Made by a program: the position numbers and the translations under genes. The notes under the pieces are model-generated. The model worked only from the letters and a program-made list of their open reading frames with translations. It made no database searches and was not told where the DNA came from. DNA of 64,000 nt from Methanoregula sp. SKADARSKE-2. GTDB lineage: Archaea; Halobacteriota; Methanomicrobia; Methanomicrobiales; Methanospirillaceae. Position 1 is the stretch's first letter. Every line of letters starts with the position of its first letter. Below, in pieces: positions 37,740 to 47,281 of this stretch. The DNA is taken from positions 558,001 through 622,000 of the forward strand of contig CP121470.1 in assembly GCA_030919125.1 (NCBI GenBank). Direction: 5' to 3'.

Positions 37740-38645
37740 TTACAACGCCAGCCGGGCCTCTTTTGCCGCCACGGCCATATTCTTAAGTTTCGCAGACGCG
37801 GCCTCCCGGGTCCGCATTCGCATCCCGCAGTCCGGGTCGATCAACATCGCTTCTGGTCCAAAGACCTCGATCCCCTCCTCGATCCGTGCCCGGATCTCGG
37901 CAACCTTCTCAACCGTATCGGTCGTTGAATCAACGCACCCGAACCCGATCATCCGACCCGCGAGATCCCGGGACCGGAAGAGATCGAGGTTCCCGGGATT
38001 ACGGGAGAACTCAAAGTCGAGCACATTGACGTTGATATCGAGGATCCTGTCGATGACCCCCGAGAGCTCGCCGCAGACATGCATGCAGCTCGGGATGGTC
38101 AATGACTTTGCGATGAGTTCCACCGCCTGCTTCCCGACATCGAGATCGGCAACACCGGTCGAGAACATCGGTTCATCGATCTGGATGAGGGTGACCCCGG
38201 CGACTTCGAGGCTCTTTGCCTCTGCGGCAAGTGCGACCGCGAGATCGAGCGCCAGCTCCTCCTTGTTCCGGTACATCGGCGTCGCTATGTGAAGGGCGTG
38301 GGCGAGGGTTGTCGGCCCGGTGATGATCCCTTTTACCTTCGGGGTTCTTGAGAGCGCAGACCTCGTATCGCCAGCCGTGATCGGTCCCGCTGCCGGCTGG
38401 ACCTTCCCGATCACGTTCTGCCCCTTGACCCCGGGGAGTTTTGAGGCGAACGCCCCGATCATATCTCCCCGGACCTGGCCGTCCGAGATGATATCGATCC
38501 CCGCCGCGATCTGGTCGGCGACCGCGGTCTCGACCACGGCATGGAGCGGGTCGAAGAGGCCGCGGAGGCCGCCGCCTTTCACCACCGGGTAAGACCCGAC
38601 GACGGTCGTTGCGAGAACCTTATTGATGAAATATGCCTTTGCCAT
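37740..38645 (-). CDS. Archaeal MetE-core methyltransferase
   Basis: 301 residues resembling the catalytic C-terminal half of cobalamin-independent methionine synthase. Zinc ligands are visible as CMHVCGE (His-x-Cys) and IDPDCGMRMR (distal Cys), with FDPLHAVVETAV and QIDEPMF forming the barrel. In methanogens such core proteins transfer methyl from methylcobalamin or a corrinoid protein to homocysteine to make methionine; the donor is inferred from related enzymes. Starts ATG 38645. Intact. aspS lies 67 bases upstream on the same strand. Confidence 0.88.
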   Translation of the reverse strand: MAKAYFINKVLATTVVGSYPVVKGGGLRGLFDPLHAVVETAVADQIAAGIDIISDGQVRGDMIGAFASKLPGVKGQNVIGKVQPAAGPITAGDTRSALSRTPKVKGIITGPTTLAHALHIATPMYRNKEELALDLAVALAAEAKSLEVAGVTLIQIDEPMFSTGVADLDVGKQAVELIAKSLTIPSCMHVCGELSGVIDRILDINVNVLDFEFSRNPGNLDLFRSRDLAGRMIGFGCVDSTTDTVEKVAEIRARIEEGIEVFGPEAMLIDPDCGMRMRTREAASAKLKNMAVAAKEARLAL

Positions 38646-38712
38646 AGATTCCGGAACCCTTAACTATACGGATCGGGCGTATCCCGCAAAAAACGTATGT
38701 GGTCTCCCGCAA

Positions 38713-40005
38713 TCACGGGACGAGCCGGTGCATGTCGCGGGGGAAGAGGACGGCTTCGCGCACGTTCTGGAGGCCGAGCATAGTCAGGATGAGCCGGTCG
38801 GCGCCAAGGCCCCAGCCCGCGTGCGGGGGCATCCCGTACCGGAACGGTTTGAGATAGAACTCGAAGCTCTCGGGATCGAGCCCCTTCTTCCGGATCTGGC
38901 AAACGAGCTGGTCGTGGTCGTGGACCCGCTCTGCGCCGCTGGAGAGTTCCATCCGCGGATGCATCAGGTCGAACGCCTTGCAGATCGAGGGATCGCTCTC
39001 GTACGGCATCGCGTAGTACGGCCGGGTCTCGCTTGGCCAGTCGACGATGAAGTAGTGGCCGCCCATCTCCTCGCCGATCGCCCGCTCGGCAGCGGAGCCG
39101 ATGTCGTCGCCGTACGCGATAGGCTCTTCGATCTTCTTCTTTGCAATCTCGATCGCTTCGCTGTACGGGAGCCGAATGAACGGATCCTTTGGCACTGCAA
39201 AATCCGCTATCTCGAGGTTTGCGATCTGGTCGCTGCAGCTCCTGTTCACGTACTCGTAGGTCGTGATGATCGCCCGCTCAAGGATCCGCATCACTTCGAG
39301 GTGGTCCGCAAACGAGACCTCGATATCGATCGAGGTTGCCTCGTTCAAGTGCTTTGTGGTGTTGTGCTCCTCGGCCCGGAAAATTGGCCCGATCTCGTAC
39401 ACCTTCTCGCAGCCGGCCGCCATCATCATCTGCTTGAAGAGCTGCGGGCTCTGGTTGAGGAACGCCTCCTTGTCGAAGTACGCGATGGGGAAGAGCTCCG
39501 TCCCGCCTTCGGTTGCTGCGGCAACGATCTTCGGAGTGGTGATGTTGATGAAGCCTTCCTTGTGGAAGAAGTCATTGAGCGCGTGCATCGCTGCGCTCCG
39601 GATCTGGAAGACGGCGTTGACCCGCGGCCTCCGGAGATCGAGGAACCGGGAGTCGAGCCGGGTGTCGAGCTCTGCCGGGACCTTCTCGACGACATCGAGC
39701 GGGAGGGGAGACCGGGCGAGGCTCACGATCTCAAACGTCTCGGGCACCATCTCCCTTCCGCCAGGAGCCTTCTCCATTGCCTTGACCGGGCCCGCAACCC
39801 GGACAACCGATTCGCGGGAGACCTGCTTCGCGGAAGCGAGGACAACCTCGGACGCTCTCTTCTTCGGGATGGTTACCTGGATGATGCCGGTCCGGTCGCG
39901 GATCAGAAAAAAGGCGAGACCGCCGAGGTCCCGGACCTCGTGGACCCAGCCGCATATCTCGGCCTGCCCGCTCTCCGGGGTGACCTGGTGTATAGGGATG
40001 CGCAT
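38713..40005 (-). CDS. aspS: Aspartyl-tRNA synthetase, archaeal type
   Basis: 430 residues: N-terminal OB-fold anticodon-binding domain (CGWVHEVRDLGGLAFFLIRD), class II motif 2 (GPIFRAEEHNTTKHLNE) and motif 3 (GWGLGADRLILTML). The compact archaeal/eukaryotic-type architecture without the bacterial insertion is clear. Many archaeal enzymes of this type also charge tRNA-Asn, giving Asp-tRNA-Asn for amidation; whether this one does cannot be read here. Start MRIPIHQVTP at 40005. Intact. Confidence 0.95.
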   Translation of the reverse strand: MRIPIHQVTPESGQAEICGWVHEVRDLGGLAFFLIRDRTGIIQVTIPKKRASEVVLASAKQVSRESVVRVAGPVKAMEKAPGGREMVPETFEIVSLARSPLPLDVVEKVPAELDTRLDSRFLDLRRPRVNAVFQIRSAAMHALNDFFHKEGFINITTPKIVAAATEGGTELFPIAYFDKEAFLNQSPQLFKQMMMAAGCEKVYEIGPIFRAEEHNTTKHLNEATSIDIEVSFADHLEVMRILERAIITTYEYVNRSCSDQIANLEIADFAVPKDPFIRLPYSEAIEIAKKKIEEPIAYGDDIGSAAERAIGEEMGGHYFIVDWPSETRPYYAMPYESDPSICKAFDLMHPRMELSSGAERVHDHDQLVCQIRKKGLDPESFEFYLKPFRYGMPPHAGWGLGADRLILTMLGLQNVREAVLFPRDMHRLVP

Positions 40006-40162
40006 GATGAAATCCTATATCTATGGGCCGGGGGGGATAATGGATTTTATGGGAAAAATCCGGTGAACGCTACGGGAAGAAGTGACAAACTCCTCCAGCT
40101 TTTGGGACAGGACCCACCCGATTATTATATCATATTGCCCTCTTTAGGGTACAGTGATCGTT

Positions 40163-40669
40163 ATGGATGGAAGTTCTTCTGAGATCTCCCGAACCGCAAA
40201 AAGCGGTACTCCTGCCTGGGTAAAGATTGTTATCGGCATAGTCCTTGTCGCCATTATCCTTGTCGCAGCAGCGATCCTCACCCTCACGGTAACCGTCCAG
40301 CCTCCCGTCGACGGTGCCGATTATCCCTATTCGGCGAATTACGCGGTGTCGCTTCCCGAAGGACAGCAGGTCACGGTTGGCAATGAGGTGATCAGCGTCC
40401 TCTCGTACCAGAACGAACTTGTTACGGATGTCAATGGAGTCCGGGAGAAACTGATTCTCGGGGAGAGCCGTCAGCTCTCGGAGCGGGGCGCAAAGATTAC
40501 GACCCTTGGGATTCCGGTCATCCAGACAAACTTCCAGATCTCCCTCCGCTACCGGGGCGAGCAGAATAACCGGGCGTATTTTACGATGACCATCAGGACG
40601 CAGCGCCAGGTGCCGGAATGTGTGCTGAATGGCCTCCTGCCCTCCACCATTGCTGCACGACCGCTCTGA
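40163..40669 (+). CDS. Single-helix membrane protein of unknown function
   Basis: 168 residues from MDGSSSEISR. A transmembrane helix spans about residues 19-45 (WVKIVIGIVLVAIILVAAAI), followed by an extracellular-looking beta-rich domain (YSANYAVSLPEGQQVTVGN, IPVIQTNFQISLRYRGEQ). Type II topology is likely. Similar orphan proteins occur in Methanomicrobia, but I know no function. A GTG at 40154 is an alternative start. AT-rich attattatatcatat at 40121-40135 may be the promoter. Confidence 0.65.
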   Translation: MDGSSSEISRTAKSGTPAWVKIVIGIVLVAIILVAAAILTLTVTVQPPVDGADYPYSANYAVSLPEGQQVTVGNEVISVLSYQNELVTDVNGVREKLILGESRQLSERGAKITTLGIPVIQTNFQISLRYRGEQNNRAYFTMTIRTQRQVPECVLNGLLPSTIAARPL

Positions 40670-41475
40670 TTGTGGTGAGTGAGGACCCGTGCGACCGAGA
40701 CGGTATAACCGGCGAGAGGAGGGGGATCCTGAGGCCAGATAGGTGACCTGACTTACCGGGCAGAAGAGGCACCTGATCCCTTTACCGGAAGAGAAGGACC
40801 GGCATTCTGTCATCCGGGTGCGAGAGGGAATACGCCAAAAGGAAGATCTCCTGCAGGAGTTCTCTGATGGCGGGTAAATCGGTGGAGAAGATGACGGGCT
40901 CCTCGCGATTTGGCATCAGGAGAGCTTCTGCCCCTTGCCGGGTATCCAGGTCCGGGATCCCATCCCCTCGGAAGCCCGGGAAGAACTTATCTCGTCCTCA
41001 GGGATATCGGACTCCTGGGAAAAATTGACGGGATCGGGGCTGCAGGGAGAATACGGGAGAAGATCGATGCGCCGGTCCTCCTCCTTACGGTGAATTCTGA
41101 CGATCGCAGAATAAATGAAGCTCTCGCACTGCGGGCCCGGGGGCTCCCTCCTCAAACCATTCGGTGAAAAGATCTCCTCCTCTCCCCCGGAAGGGGCGGT
41201 AAACCGGTGAGGATCCACCGGAGGAATGCGAATCCGGCATCCTTCTCCTCTCCCAAAAAAATTTCCTGAACATCCCTCCCATATGGTTGGCAATTCTCCC
41301 GTATCCGCGAATAAAAAAATTGCAAAGCCGGTACTATGCCTGAGCCTCCCCCGGAGTTCAATTGCCCACGGATGTCCTGTTGCCGGTCCACCAGAGGTTT
41401 TTTTATACTGGTTCTGCAGTATCATCCACGAGTATTCCGGATTTAATGAGCCGGAATCCGGGAGTGAACGACACC
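40670..41475. other. Gene-poor stretch with a possible relic
   Basis: No complete gene. A plus-strand frame around 40845-41080 reads KEDLLQEFSDG, then after a stop DGLLAIWHQESFCPLPGIQ and DPIPSEAREELISSSG, which looks protein-like but is interrupted; family not recognised. An A-rich run at 41259-41265 and AT-rich patch at 41310-41320 precede the next gene. Confidence 0.35.
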
Positions 41476-41883
41476 ATGGCCGAATTACCGATAAACGAGG
41501 ACCTCATCAGAGACCTGCTCTGCCGACTTGCCAGTTCCGATGAGGAGGAGAGAGAGGCGGCTGCCGAAGCCCTGGCGATAAGCACGGAGGATGAGGACTG
41601 GAGACCCCATGAACTGATCCGGCAGGGAGGAATTGAGACGATCTCCAACCTCCTTGACGATAGAGATCCCCATATCGTCGTATCTGCCCTGAATATTATT
41701 ATTGCCACCGCAGCAGCGGGCTGCGAAGAGGAACTGATCTCCGGGGGGATAATTGCAGAGATTGACCCCCTCCAGAATCATGAAGACCGTCTCATCCGGA
41801 ACAAGAGCCGGGAGGCCCTCTGGCTCCTTGTCCCTGGGGGAGAGGACGTCGTGACATCGGAACCTCAGGATGAATATGAGTAA
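41476..41883 (+). CDS. Small HEAT/ARM-like protein
   Basis: 135 residues, entirely alpha-helical in appearance and strongly acidic. Two to three armadillo/HEAT-like helix pairs are visible (LIRDLLCRLASSDEEEREAA, LIRQGGIETISNLL, PHIVVSALNIIIATA). Such mini-solenoids usually mediate protein contacts. ATG 41476 (MAELPIN) chosen, though an in-frame ATG at 41446 is also possible. A distinct longer HEAT protein lies at 43825. Function unknown. Confidence 0.65.
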   Translation: MAELPINEDLIRDLLCRLASSDEEEREAAAEALAISTEDEDWRPHELIRQGGIETISNLLDDRDPHIVVSALNIIIATAAAGCEEELISGGIIAEIDPLQNHEDRLIRNKSREALWLLVPGGEDVVTSEPQDEYE

Positions 41884-41994
41884 ACGTTGATCTTGAAGGG
41901 AACGGCAGTCAATTCACGGATCGCATGACCCGGCCGGTCACAGACCGGCAAAACTACTATCTACCGCGCCGGGAAATATGGTGTAAAGGTGAAT

Positions 41995-42594
41995 ATGATG
42001 AAAAAGGCCCGGGAACCAACGTATTCCTTCGTAATTCTGACACTTGTGCTCATCGCCATCAACGCAATCCTTGCCCGCTTGTCGGTAATCCTGCTCCCTC
42101 TCGCGCTCCCCGGTGGGGCAAGCGGAGTTTCCGTGATCTATTTTGCCGTCGCATTCATGATCCTCTTCACGCTTTGGTTCGGGATGTACGGGGCTATCGC
42201 CGCATATGTCGGCACCCTGATCGGATCCGGGCTCCTGAACCCCACCCTCCCTCAGGCAGTAGCGGTCTACTGGTCTATAGCCGGGCTGCTCCAGGTACTT
42301 ATCCCGCTCATCGCTTTCAGATCCCTTGACGCGGATCTCAGTCTTGAGAACCGGAGGGACGGGACGATCCTGATCCTCTTTGGGGTACTGATCAACAATG
42401 TTATCGGTGCGATCTGGGGAACCTATACCCTCGCATTGGGCGGGGTCATCATGCCCTCGGATACCATCTCGGTCTTCTCGGCGTGGCTTTTGGGTAACAT
42501 CCTTGTGACCATCATCATCGTCCCGATCGTGCTCAGCCGCGTGAGCGGACGGGTCCGGCGATCGAAGCTTTTTGTCAGGGGTTACTGGGTCTGA
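41995..42594 (+). CDS. Integral membrane protein, about six helices
   Basis: 199 residues starting MMKKAREPTYS, with hydrophobic helices at about 10-32, 45-66, 69-85, 92-108, 128-150 and 163-180. The spacing and the internal ILIPLIAFRSLD motif resemble MASE1-like sensory modules or small transporter S components, but no catalytic or ligand motif is visible and no partner gene is adjacent. A GTG at 41989 is an alternative start. Basic C-terminus (RVRRSKLFVRGYWV) is cytoplasmic by the positive-inside rule. Confidence 0.65.
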   Translation: MMKKAREPTYSFVILTLVLIAINAILARLSVILLPLALPGGASGVSVIYFAVAFMILFTLWFGMYGAIAAYVGTLIGSGLLNPTLPQAVAVYWSIAGLLQVLIPLIAFRSLDADLSLENRRDGTILILFGVLINNVIGAIWGTYTLALGGVIMPSDTISVFSAWLLGNILVTIIIVPIVLSRVSGRVRRSKLFVRGYWV

Positions 42595-42732
42595 TCTCCC
42601 TCTTTTTTTGGAGCCCTCCGAGAGATCGGTTTTTCGTATGCAACCTCTCCCCTCTCGGTTATGCCCCGGCTCTTTCCGGGCATTGCTCACCTTTATGAGA
42701 CGCCGGACATATCTCTACTGGGTGAATGAGTT

Positions 42733-43398
42733 TTGAAGATCCTTGGTATCAACGGAAGTCCGAGAGGAGAGAAGAGCCAGACCCGACGTCTGGTAATGGC
42801 GGTTCTTGAGGGTGCCCGGAAGGTGGGGGCCGATGTAACCTTTATCGATATCTGCAGCCTCGATATCAACTACTGCACAGCCTGCGGCGTCTGCTACGCG
42901 AAGGGTGAATGCGTGAACGACGATGCATTCACGATCCTCAACGAGAAGATGCTCGAGGCAGATGGGATCGTCCTTGGATCCCCCGTCTACATCAACACCG
43001 TTACCGCCCAGCTCAAGACGCTCCTGGACCGCATGGCAGACAGCATCCACTGCCAGAACTTCACTGGGAAATACGGCTGTTCTGTCTCAACGGCAGGGGG
43101 ATCGATGGCAGAGGAGACCGCGGGATACATGAACGACGCCCTCCGGATGCTGGGTGCCCAGATAGTGGGACAGGTCGGGGTGAACTTCCTGGGCAACCCC
43201 GAGGCTATCGTGCCTGCCGAGAAGAAGGCGAAGGATCTCGGCCACACGCTTGCCGAAGCGATCCGGGAGAGATGGGAAGACCCGACCCAGAAGAAGATGC
43301 TCGCTGAACGGAGGCAGTACATGAGACGCCTCGTCCTTGCAAACAAGGAGATCTGGGCGCACGAGTACGAGCACTACCAGCGCCTTGGCGAGATGTAA
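42733..43398 (+). CDS. Iron-sulfur flavoprotein (Isf-type FMN reductase)
   Basis: 221 residues with the flavodoxin-like MKILGINGSPRGEKSQTRRL phosphate-binding loop, the compact cysteine motif CTACGVCYAKGEC that binds a 4Fe-4S cluster, and GSPVYINTVTAQLKTLLDR. Methanogen Isf proteins move electrons from ferredoxin and help reduce oxygen or peroxide. The translation start is a TTG at 42733, the only start preceding the conserved strand. The C-terminal 40 residues are helical and charged. Intact. Confidence 0.85.
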   Translation: MKILGINGSPRGEKSQTRRLVMAVLEGARKVGADVTFIDICSLDINYCTACGVCYAKGECVNDDAFTILNEKMLEADGIVLGSPVYINTVTAQLKTLLDRMADSIHCQNFTGKYGCSVSTAGGSMAEETAGYMNDALRMLGAQIVGQVGVNFLGNPEAIVPAEKKAKDLGHTLAEAIRERWEDPTQKKMLAERRQYMRRLVLANKEIWAHEYEHYQRLGEM

Positions 43399-43824
43399 CC
43401 GGGAAGCGAGGACTGTTCTTTCCCGGACTTTTTTTTTAAACGACCGGTGTCTTCTTCTGGAGATGGTATTCCCGGGTTGGGACACCCGCACCTTCGGGCG
43501 CAATCCGGATCCTGCGGGAATGATCCGCTCCCCGCGCCTCCAGTTCCCGCGGGACCCGGAACCTCCGGATCTGCATACCCGGTCCTCCCTTGCGCGAATG
43601 CTGGAGGGTTTCAGGTTTTAAGGAAACGTCTGCCCCCGTCATCGCCGACAGGGTGGGCGAGTAAACACGCGAAAGCCCTGAGGATCTGATCGCAAACCCC
43701 CGGGCTCTGCCGCACGGTTATCTGCGAGGGAGATAATGATTGAGAAAAGCCCCCCGGAAAGGAGATGTGGGGTGTGCAGGATCGCCTGCACTCCCCCGTA
43801 TCGTGCGGGATTTTTGCAAAGGGG
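43399..43824. other. Intergenic, possible minus-strand mini-ORF
   Basis: A minus-strand frame 43436-43642 encodes 68 residues (MQIRRFRVPRELEARG, ending HLQKKTPVV) with no recognisable domain; a start at 43576 is equally possible. An oligo-T tract at 43430-43438 may terminate the flavoprotein transcript. Nothing else recognised. Confidence 0.3.
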
Positions 43825-45018
43825 TCAGAGGGATGACGCCCGTTTCTTGATCATTTCAAGGGCTTCGAACGCTTCCCGTCGTACCGCGACATTATCATCG
43901 GAGAGGAGGGTGGTCAGGTGATCCACCGCCTTCTGGTCGCCGATCTCCCCGAGGAGCAGCGCCGCACGCTTCCGGACATCGCTCTGGTCGTCCTTGAGCA
44001 CCATGATGAGCGGGGTTGTTGCCGGCTGGCCGAGCATCCAGAGGGCCTCCATGGCGCTGGTTCTCATACGGATGTCGCCTTCGCGGAAGACCTGCATCAG
44101 GGGTGCTATGGTCGGGACGCCAAGGGCAGCAAGCGCCAGGACAACCTCGATCCTGACGTTCCGTATGGGATCGTCGAGCGCCCCGATGATGGCCGGGATC
44201 GCCCGGGTGTTTCCGATCTGCCCGAGGACTTCCACCGCGCCTTTCCGGATACCCGGGTTCTGATCCTTGAGAGCGGCTATCAGCGGATCTACGGTGGGCT
44301 CCCCGATAGTGGTCAGTGCAAGCGATGCCCTCCGGACGACATCCTCGCCTGGGTCGATGAGGGCACGGATCAGCGGCTGGATAGCCGGTTCCGCGAGCGA
44401 ACAGAGCGTAGCCATCGCGGCCATCCGCACGTGCTCCTTCTCATCGTTGAGGCTCTCGATGAGGGCCTCGACAACCTGAGGATCGCCGATACGACCGAGA
44501 GCCACTGCCGCCTCGTGCCGGACATCTGGATCTGCGTCCTTTAAGGAGGCCGTTATCGGGGGAACAGCTCGTGTCTCGCCCATGATACCGAGGGCCTGGA
44601 CAGACCCTTTTCGGATGAGGGGATTTGGGTGTTTGAGTGCGTTCACGAGAGGGTCGATGGATGGTTCCCCGATGAGCTGGAGCGCCCGGATGGTCTCCTG
44701 TCGGACGTCGTCGCTCGGATCATCGAGAGCGCTGATGAGCTGGCCTACTGCTGCAGGCCCGATCTTGCCGAGCGTGTCAGCCGATCCCCTCCTGATGATC
44801 CAGTACTCATCCTTGAGCCCGCGGATGAGCGGTTCGATAAAGGGTTCGCCGAGATCCCCGACAGACCGCACCGCGCTCCACCGGGTATCGAGGTCGCCCT
44901 CGGTGAGTGCCTTGAGGAAACTCTCGTACCGCTCCTTCTGTGCGCGGATCCGTGCCTGCTCCTCCTCTTCACGCTCTCCCGACTTGAATATCTTGAGAAA
45001 TCTCTTGGTAATGCCCAT
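43825..45018 (-). CDS. HEAT-repeat (PBS-lyase type) protein
   Basis: 397 residues with a charged N-terminal coiled segment (GEREEEEQARIRAQKERYE) then about eleven 31-residue HEAT repeats with the recurring pattern DPxxxVRxxAxxALxxIGxPxxxxxLIxAL (for example ADPDVRHEAAVALGRIGD). The repeats build a right-handed solenoid used for protein binding, found in methanogens near phycobilin-lyase-like names though no bilin chemistry is implied. Intact. A TATA-like cttttatact lies on the minus strand at about 45041-45050. Confidence 0.9.
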   Translation of the reverse strand: MGITKRFLKIFKSGEREEEEQARIRAQKERYESFLKALTEGDLDTRWSAVRSVGDLGEPFIEPLIRGLKDEYWIIRRGSADTLGKIGPAAVGQLISALDDPSDDVRQETIRALQLIGEPSIDPLVNALKHPNPLIRKGSVQALGIMGETRAVPPITASLKDADPDVRHEAAVALGRIGDPQVVEALIESLNDEKEHVRMAAMATLCSLAEPAIQPLIRALIDPGEDVVRRASLALTTIGEPTVDPLIAALKDQNPGIRKGAVEVLGQIGNTRAIPAIIGALDDPIRNVRIEVVLALAALGVPTIAPLMQVFREGDIRMRTSAMEALWMLGQPATTPLIMVLKDDQSDVRKRAALLLGEIGDQKAVDHLTTLLSDDNVAVRREAFEALEMIKKRASSL

Positions 45019-45228
45019 AATGTACTCCGGTATCGTTTATTAGTATAAAAGCCTTCAAATGGGTATCGGCGGCCGGACGCTTCAGTTTCGCGCCCCCACC
45101 CCCGATAATCCGTTTTTTCTCGTTTTTTGTGGATCCGTTACGGTGTCCCGCAAAGACCAGGGAATGCCCGGAGAATACCGGAGAACGAAAAGAGAGAGAG
45201 AAAAAAGCTGGGTCTTTTAAAAACCAGG

Positions 45229-46152
45229 TCAGCCGGAGTTTGCGAGCGTAAAACTGACGGAATTTGAGGAGGTCTGCTGCTCGTCCAGGACGCTTATCGT
45301 GTAGGTCCCCAGGGGCATCGAGTTGAATGACGGGTAACTGAAGGACCAGGTGTTATCGGCACCAACCTGCACCATGCCCAGAGAAGCCCCGTTCGTAAAC
45401 TGGCCCGGGCCGTACAGGGTTAAGAGGACATTCCTGGATCCGGTGGTGCACTGGCCCGAGAAGGTGAACGTATCCCCTTTCCCGTACGTGTACCTCCCCG
45501 TCGTGATCGAGGTCAGGCCCCCACCGACAACGCTGAAATTGGCCCGGGCCGATTCGGTTGACTTGACATTGTTTGCTACCATTGTGTAGGAACCGGCCTG
45601 GAGCTTTGACCCCGGATTCCAGGTGTAACTCCACCTGCCATCACTCCCCGCCGACACCGGGATCAGCTCCACCCCGTTTACGTACGCCCCGGGTCCGTAC
45701 ATGACGAGGGGAACATTCTGGCCCGCGGGCCCCGTTCCGGAGAAGGTGATGGTGCTGCCGATGGTGATCAGGCTCTTGTCCGACATGATGGTTACGACAC
45801 CCGACTCGGCTGAGGCTGACACGATGACCACGGGAACTGCGGTCGTCTGCGTTGTTACCGGTAATGCTTTCGGGGTGAGGGCAGCGAAATAGTTCGACGA
45901 GCCCTGCAGGACGGTTATGACCGAAGTCCAGCTCGTATAGCCGGGATACCGGAACTCAAGGGAATGGTTGCCGGCGGGAATGTCGGCAAGAACACTCGGG
46001 GTTGTACCCCGGTACTGGTTATCGAGATAGATCTCCGCTCCGGTCGGAGTCGAGGAGAATGCGAGGGTACCTTTCTGCGACGTCTGGGGTACAGTACAGC
46101 CGGAGATGATTACACATGCGATTGCGATAGAGACAACCAGTGTCTTGTACAA
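45229..46152 (-). CDS. PEGA-domain lipoprotein
   Basis: 307 residues. Signal peptide with lipobox (MYKTLVVSIAIACVIISGC), a PEGA domain (LAFSSTPTGAEIYLDNQYRG and FRYPGYTSW, about 28-90) and two similar beta-sandwich domains (TIGSTITFSGTGPAGQNVPL; GKGDTFTFSGQCTTGSRNVL). The two downstream domains appear to be internal duplicates. It would sit on the outer face of the membrane; PEGA proteins often take part in surface or S-layer structures. Intact. Confidence 0.85.
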   Translation of the reverse strand: MYKTLVVSIAIACVIISGCTVPQTSQKGTLAFSSTPTGAEIYLDNQYRGTTPSVLADIPAGNHSLEFRYPGYTSWTSVITVLQGSSNYFAALTPKALPVTTQTTAVPVVIVSASAESGVVTIMSDKSLITIGSTITFSGTGPAGQNVPLVMYGPGAYVNGVELIPVSAGSDGRWSYTWNPGSKLQAGSYTMVANNVKSTESARANFSVVGGGLTSITTGRYTYGKGDTFTFSGQCTTGSRNVLLTLYGPGQFTNGASLGMVQVGADNTWSFSYPSFNSMPLGTYTISVLDEQQTSSNSVSFTLANSG

Positions 46153-46332
46153 TTTCCCCTCCTGAATTCAGCGCTTGGATATCTTTCTTCTCAATTGAAA
46201 TAGTTTTGCAGTTCTCGCCCGGATTGGCATCAGGCTGGCCTGTTTTTTGCGAAGGTGAACCGATCGGGAAGGTACGAACATGATCGAGAGATCCATCCCG
46301 CCGGGATTCCGGGGAAGATGCCGGGATACATC

Positions 46333-47235
46333 TTAGTCACTCCTTGCGATCTTCAGGATCTCCTCTGCCAGCGCGATACTCTTCTCTTCATCGGTCATGA
46401 GTGTGTCGAGCCGCACGGAGTTGTGGACTTCAACCGGATCGCGGATATCCTGCACGAAAAGATCGGGGATCCCCTCGTAGCAGGTGAATGTGCCACTGGC
46501 CGATGGTTCGAATCCGGAGGCCTTCATCAGGGCGCCGGCCGGGCCGCTCACCGGTTCAGTGCCGATAAACGGGCTTACGGCGATGACGAACCTCTTACGG
46601 ATGGCTTCTTTTATCCCGCTGCACTCCAGGATCGGCGAGATACTGGTGATGGGGTTCGAAGGCCCGATAATGATAGTATCGCTCCCTTCAATCGATTCAA
46701 GGACCTCTTCTGTTGCGGAAGGGGCCTCGTCGAATCTCCGCACCACGCTCCTGATCCCGATCCGGCCTTTTGAACGTATCCAGTATTCCTGGAAATGGAG
46801 AAGACCTGAGTCGGTCTCGATCTGGGTCGTCACTTCCGTATCGGTCATCGGGAGGACCGTCTCCCGGATGCCCATCCGGTCGCAGAGGCATTTTGTCGCA
46901 TCCGTCAGCCGCATCCCGCTCCGGAGCATCTCCCCCCGGGCTATGTGGATCGCCCGGTCTCTGTCGCCAATCGCGATGAACTCATCCCTGCCGAGGCGTT
47001 CTGTCTCTTCATGGGTCACGTAGGTGTCGCCCCGGATCCCCCACCACGTATCGGTGTTCAGGATTCCGGCGAAGAGGTACATCACCGTGTCTATATCGGG
47101 AGAGATCTGGTTGCCGGAGATCCAGATATCCTCTGCAGTGTTGACGATGACGGACATCTCGTGGCGGTCCATCACCTTCTGCATGCCTCGCAGGAGTTTG
47201 GGGGTGCCGGTCCCGCCCGACAGGAATGTTATCAT
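46333..47235 (-). CDS. cofD: 2-phospho-L-lactate transferase (F420 synthesis)
   Basis: 300 residues starting [17 protein letters not shown], the CofD nucleotide-binding motif, followed by [19 protein letters not shown] with the substrate Asp and [11 protein letters not shown]. CofD joins the lactyl phosphate moiety to 7,8-didemethyl-8-hydroxy-5-deazariboflavin on the way to coenzyme F420, the hydride carrier of methanogenesis. I take the start as ATG 47235; the frame is open to 47295, but that would overlap the divergent gene. Intact. Confidence 0.94.
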   Translation of the reverse strand: MITFLSGGTGTPKLLRGMQKVMDRHEMSVIVNTAEDIWISGNQISPDIDTVMYLFAGILNTDTWWGIRGDTYVTHEETERLGRDEFIAIGDRDRAIHIARGEMLRSGMRLTDATKCLCDRMGIRETVLPMTDTEVTTQIETDSGLLHFQEYWIRSKGRIGIRSVVRRFDEAPSATEEVLESIEGSDTIIIGPSNPITSISPILECSGIKEAIRKRFVIAVSPFIGTEPVSGPAGALMKASGFEPSASGTFTCYEGIPDLFVQDIRDPVEVHNSVRLDTLMTDEEKSIALAEEILKIARSD

Positions 47236-47254
47236 AAATAGAATACTTTTAAGC

Positions 47255-47263
47255 GTAATATAT
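47255..47263 (+). promoter_or_regulatory. TATA box in the cofD/HD divergent gap
   Basis: gtaatatatg lies about 25 bases upstream of TTG 47282, placing transcription start at or beside that codon. The gap between the two divergent starts is only 46 bases, so the elements for both genes must overlap. Confidence 0.45.
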
Positions 47264-47281
47264 GAAGATTCTTTTAGTGAA

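Noticed and set aside
38623..40182. A 519-codon plus-strand ORF opposite aspS
   Set aside because: Covers the intact synthetase on the other strand and has no recognisable domain.
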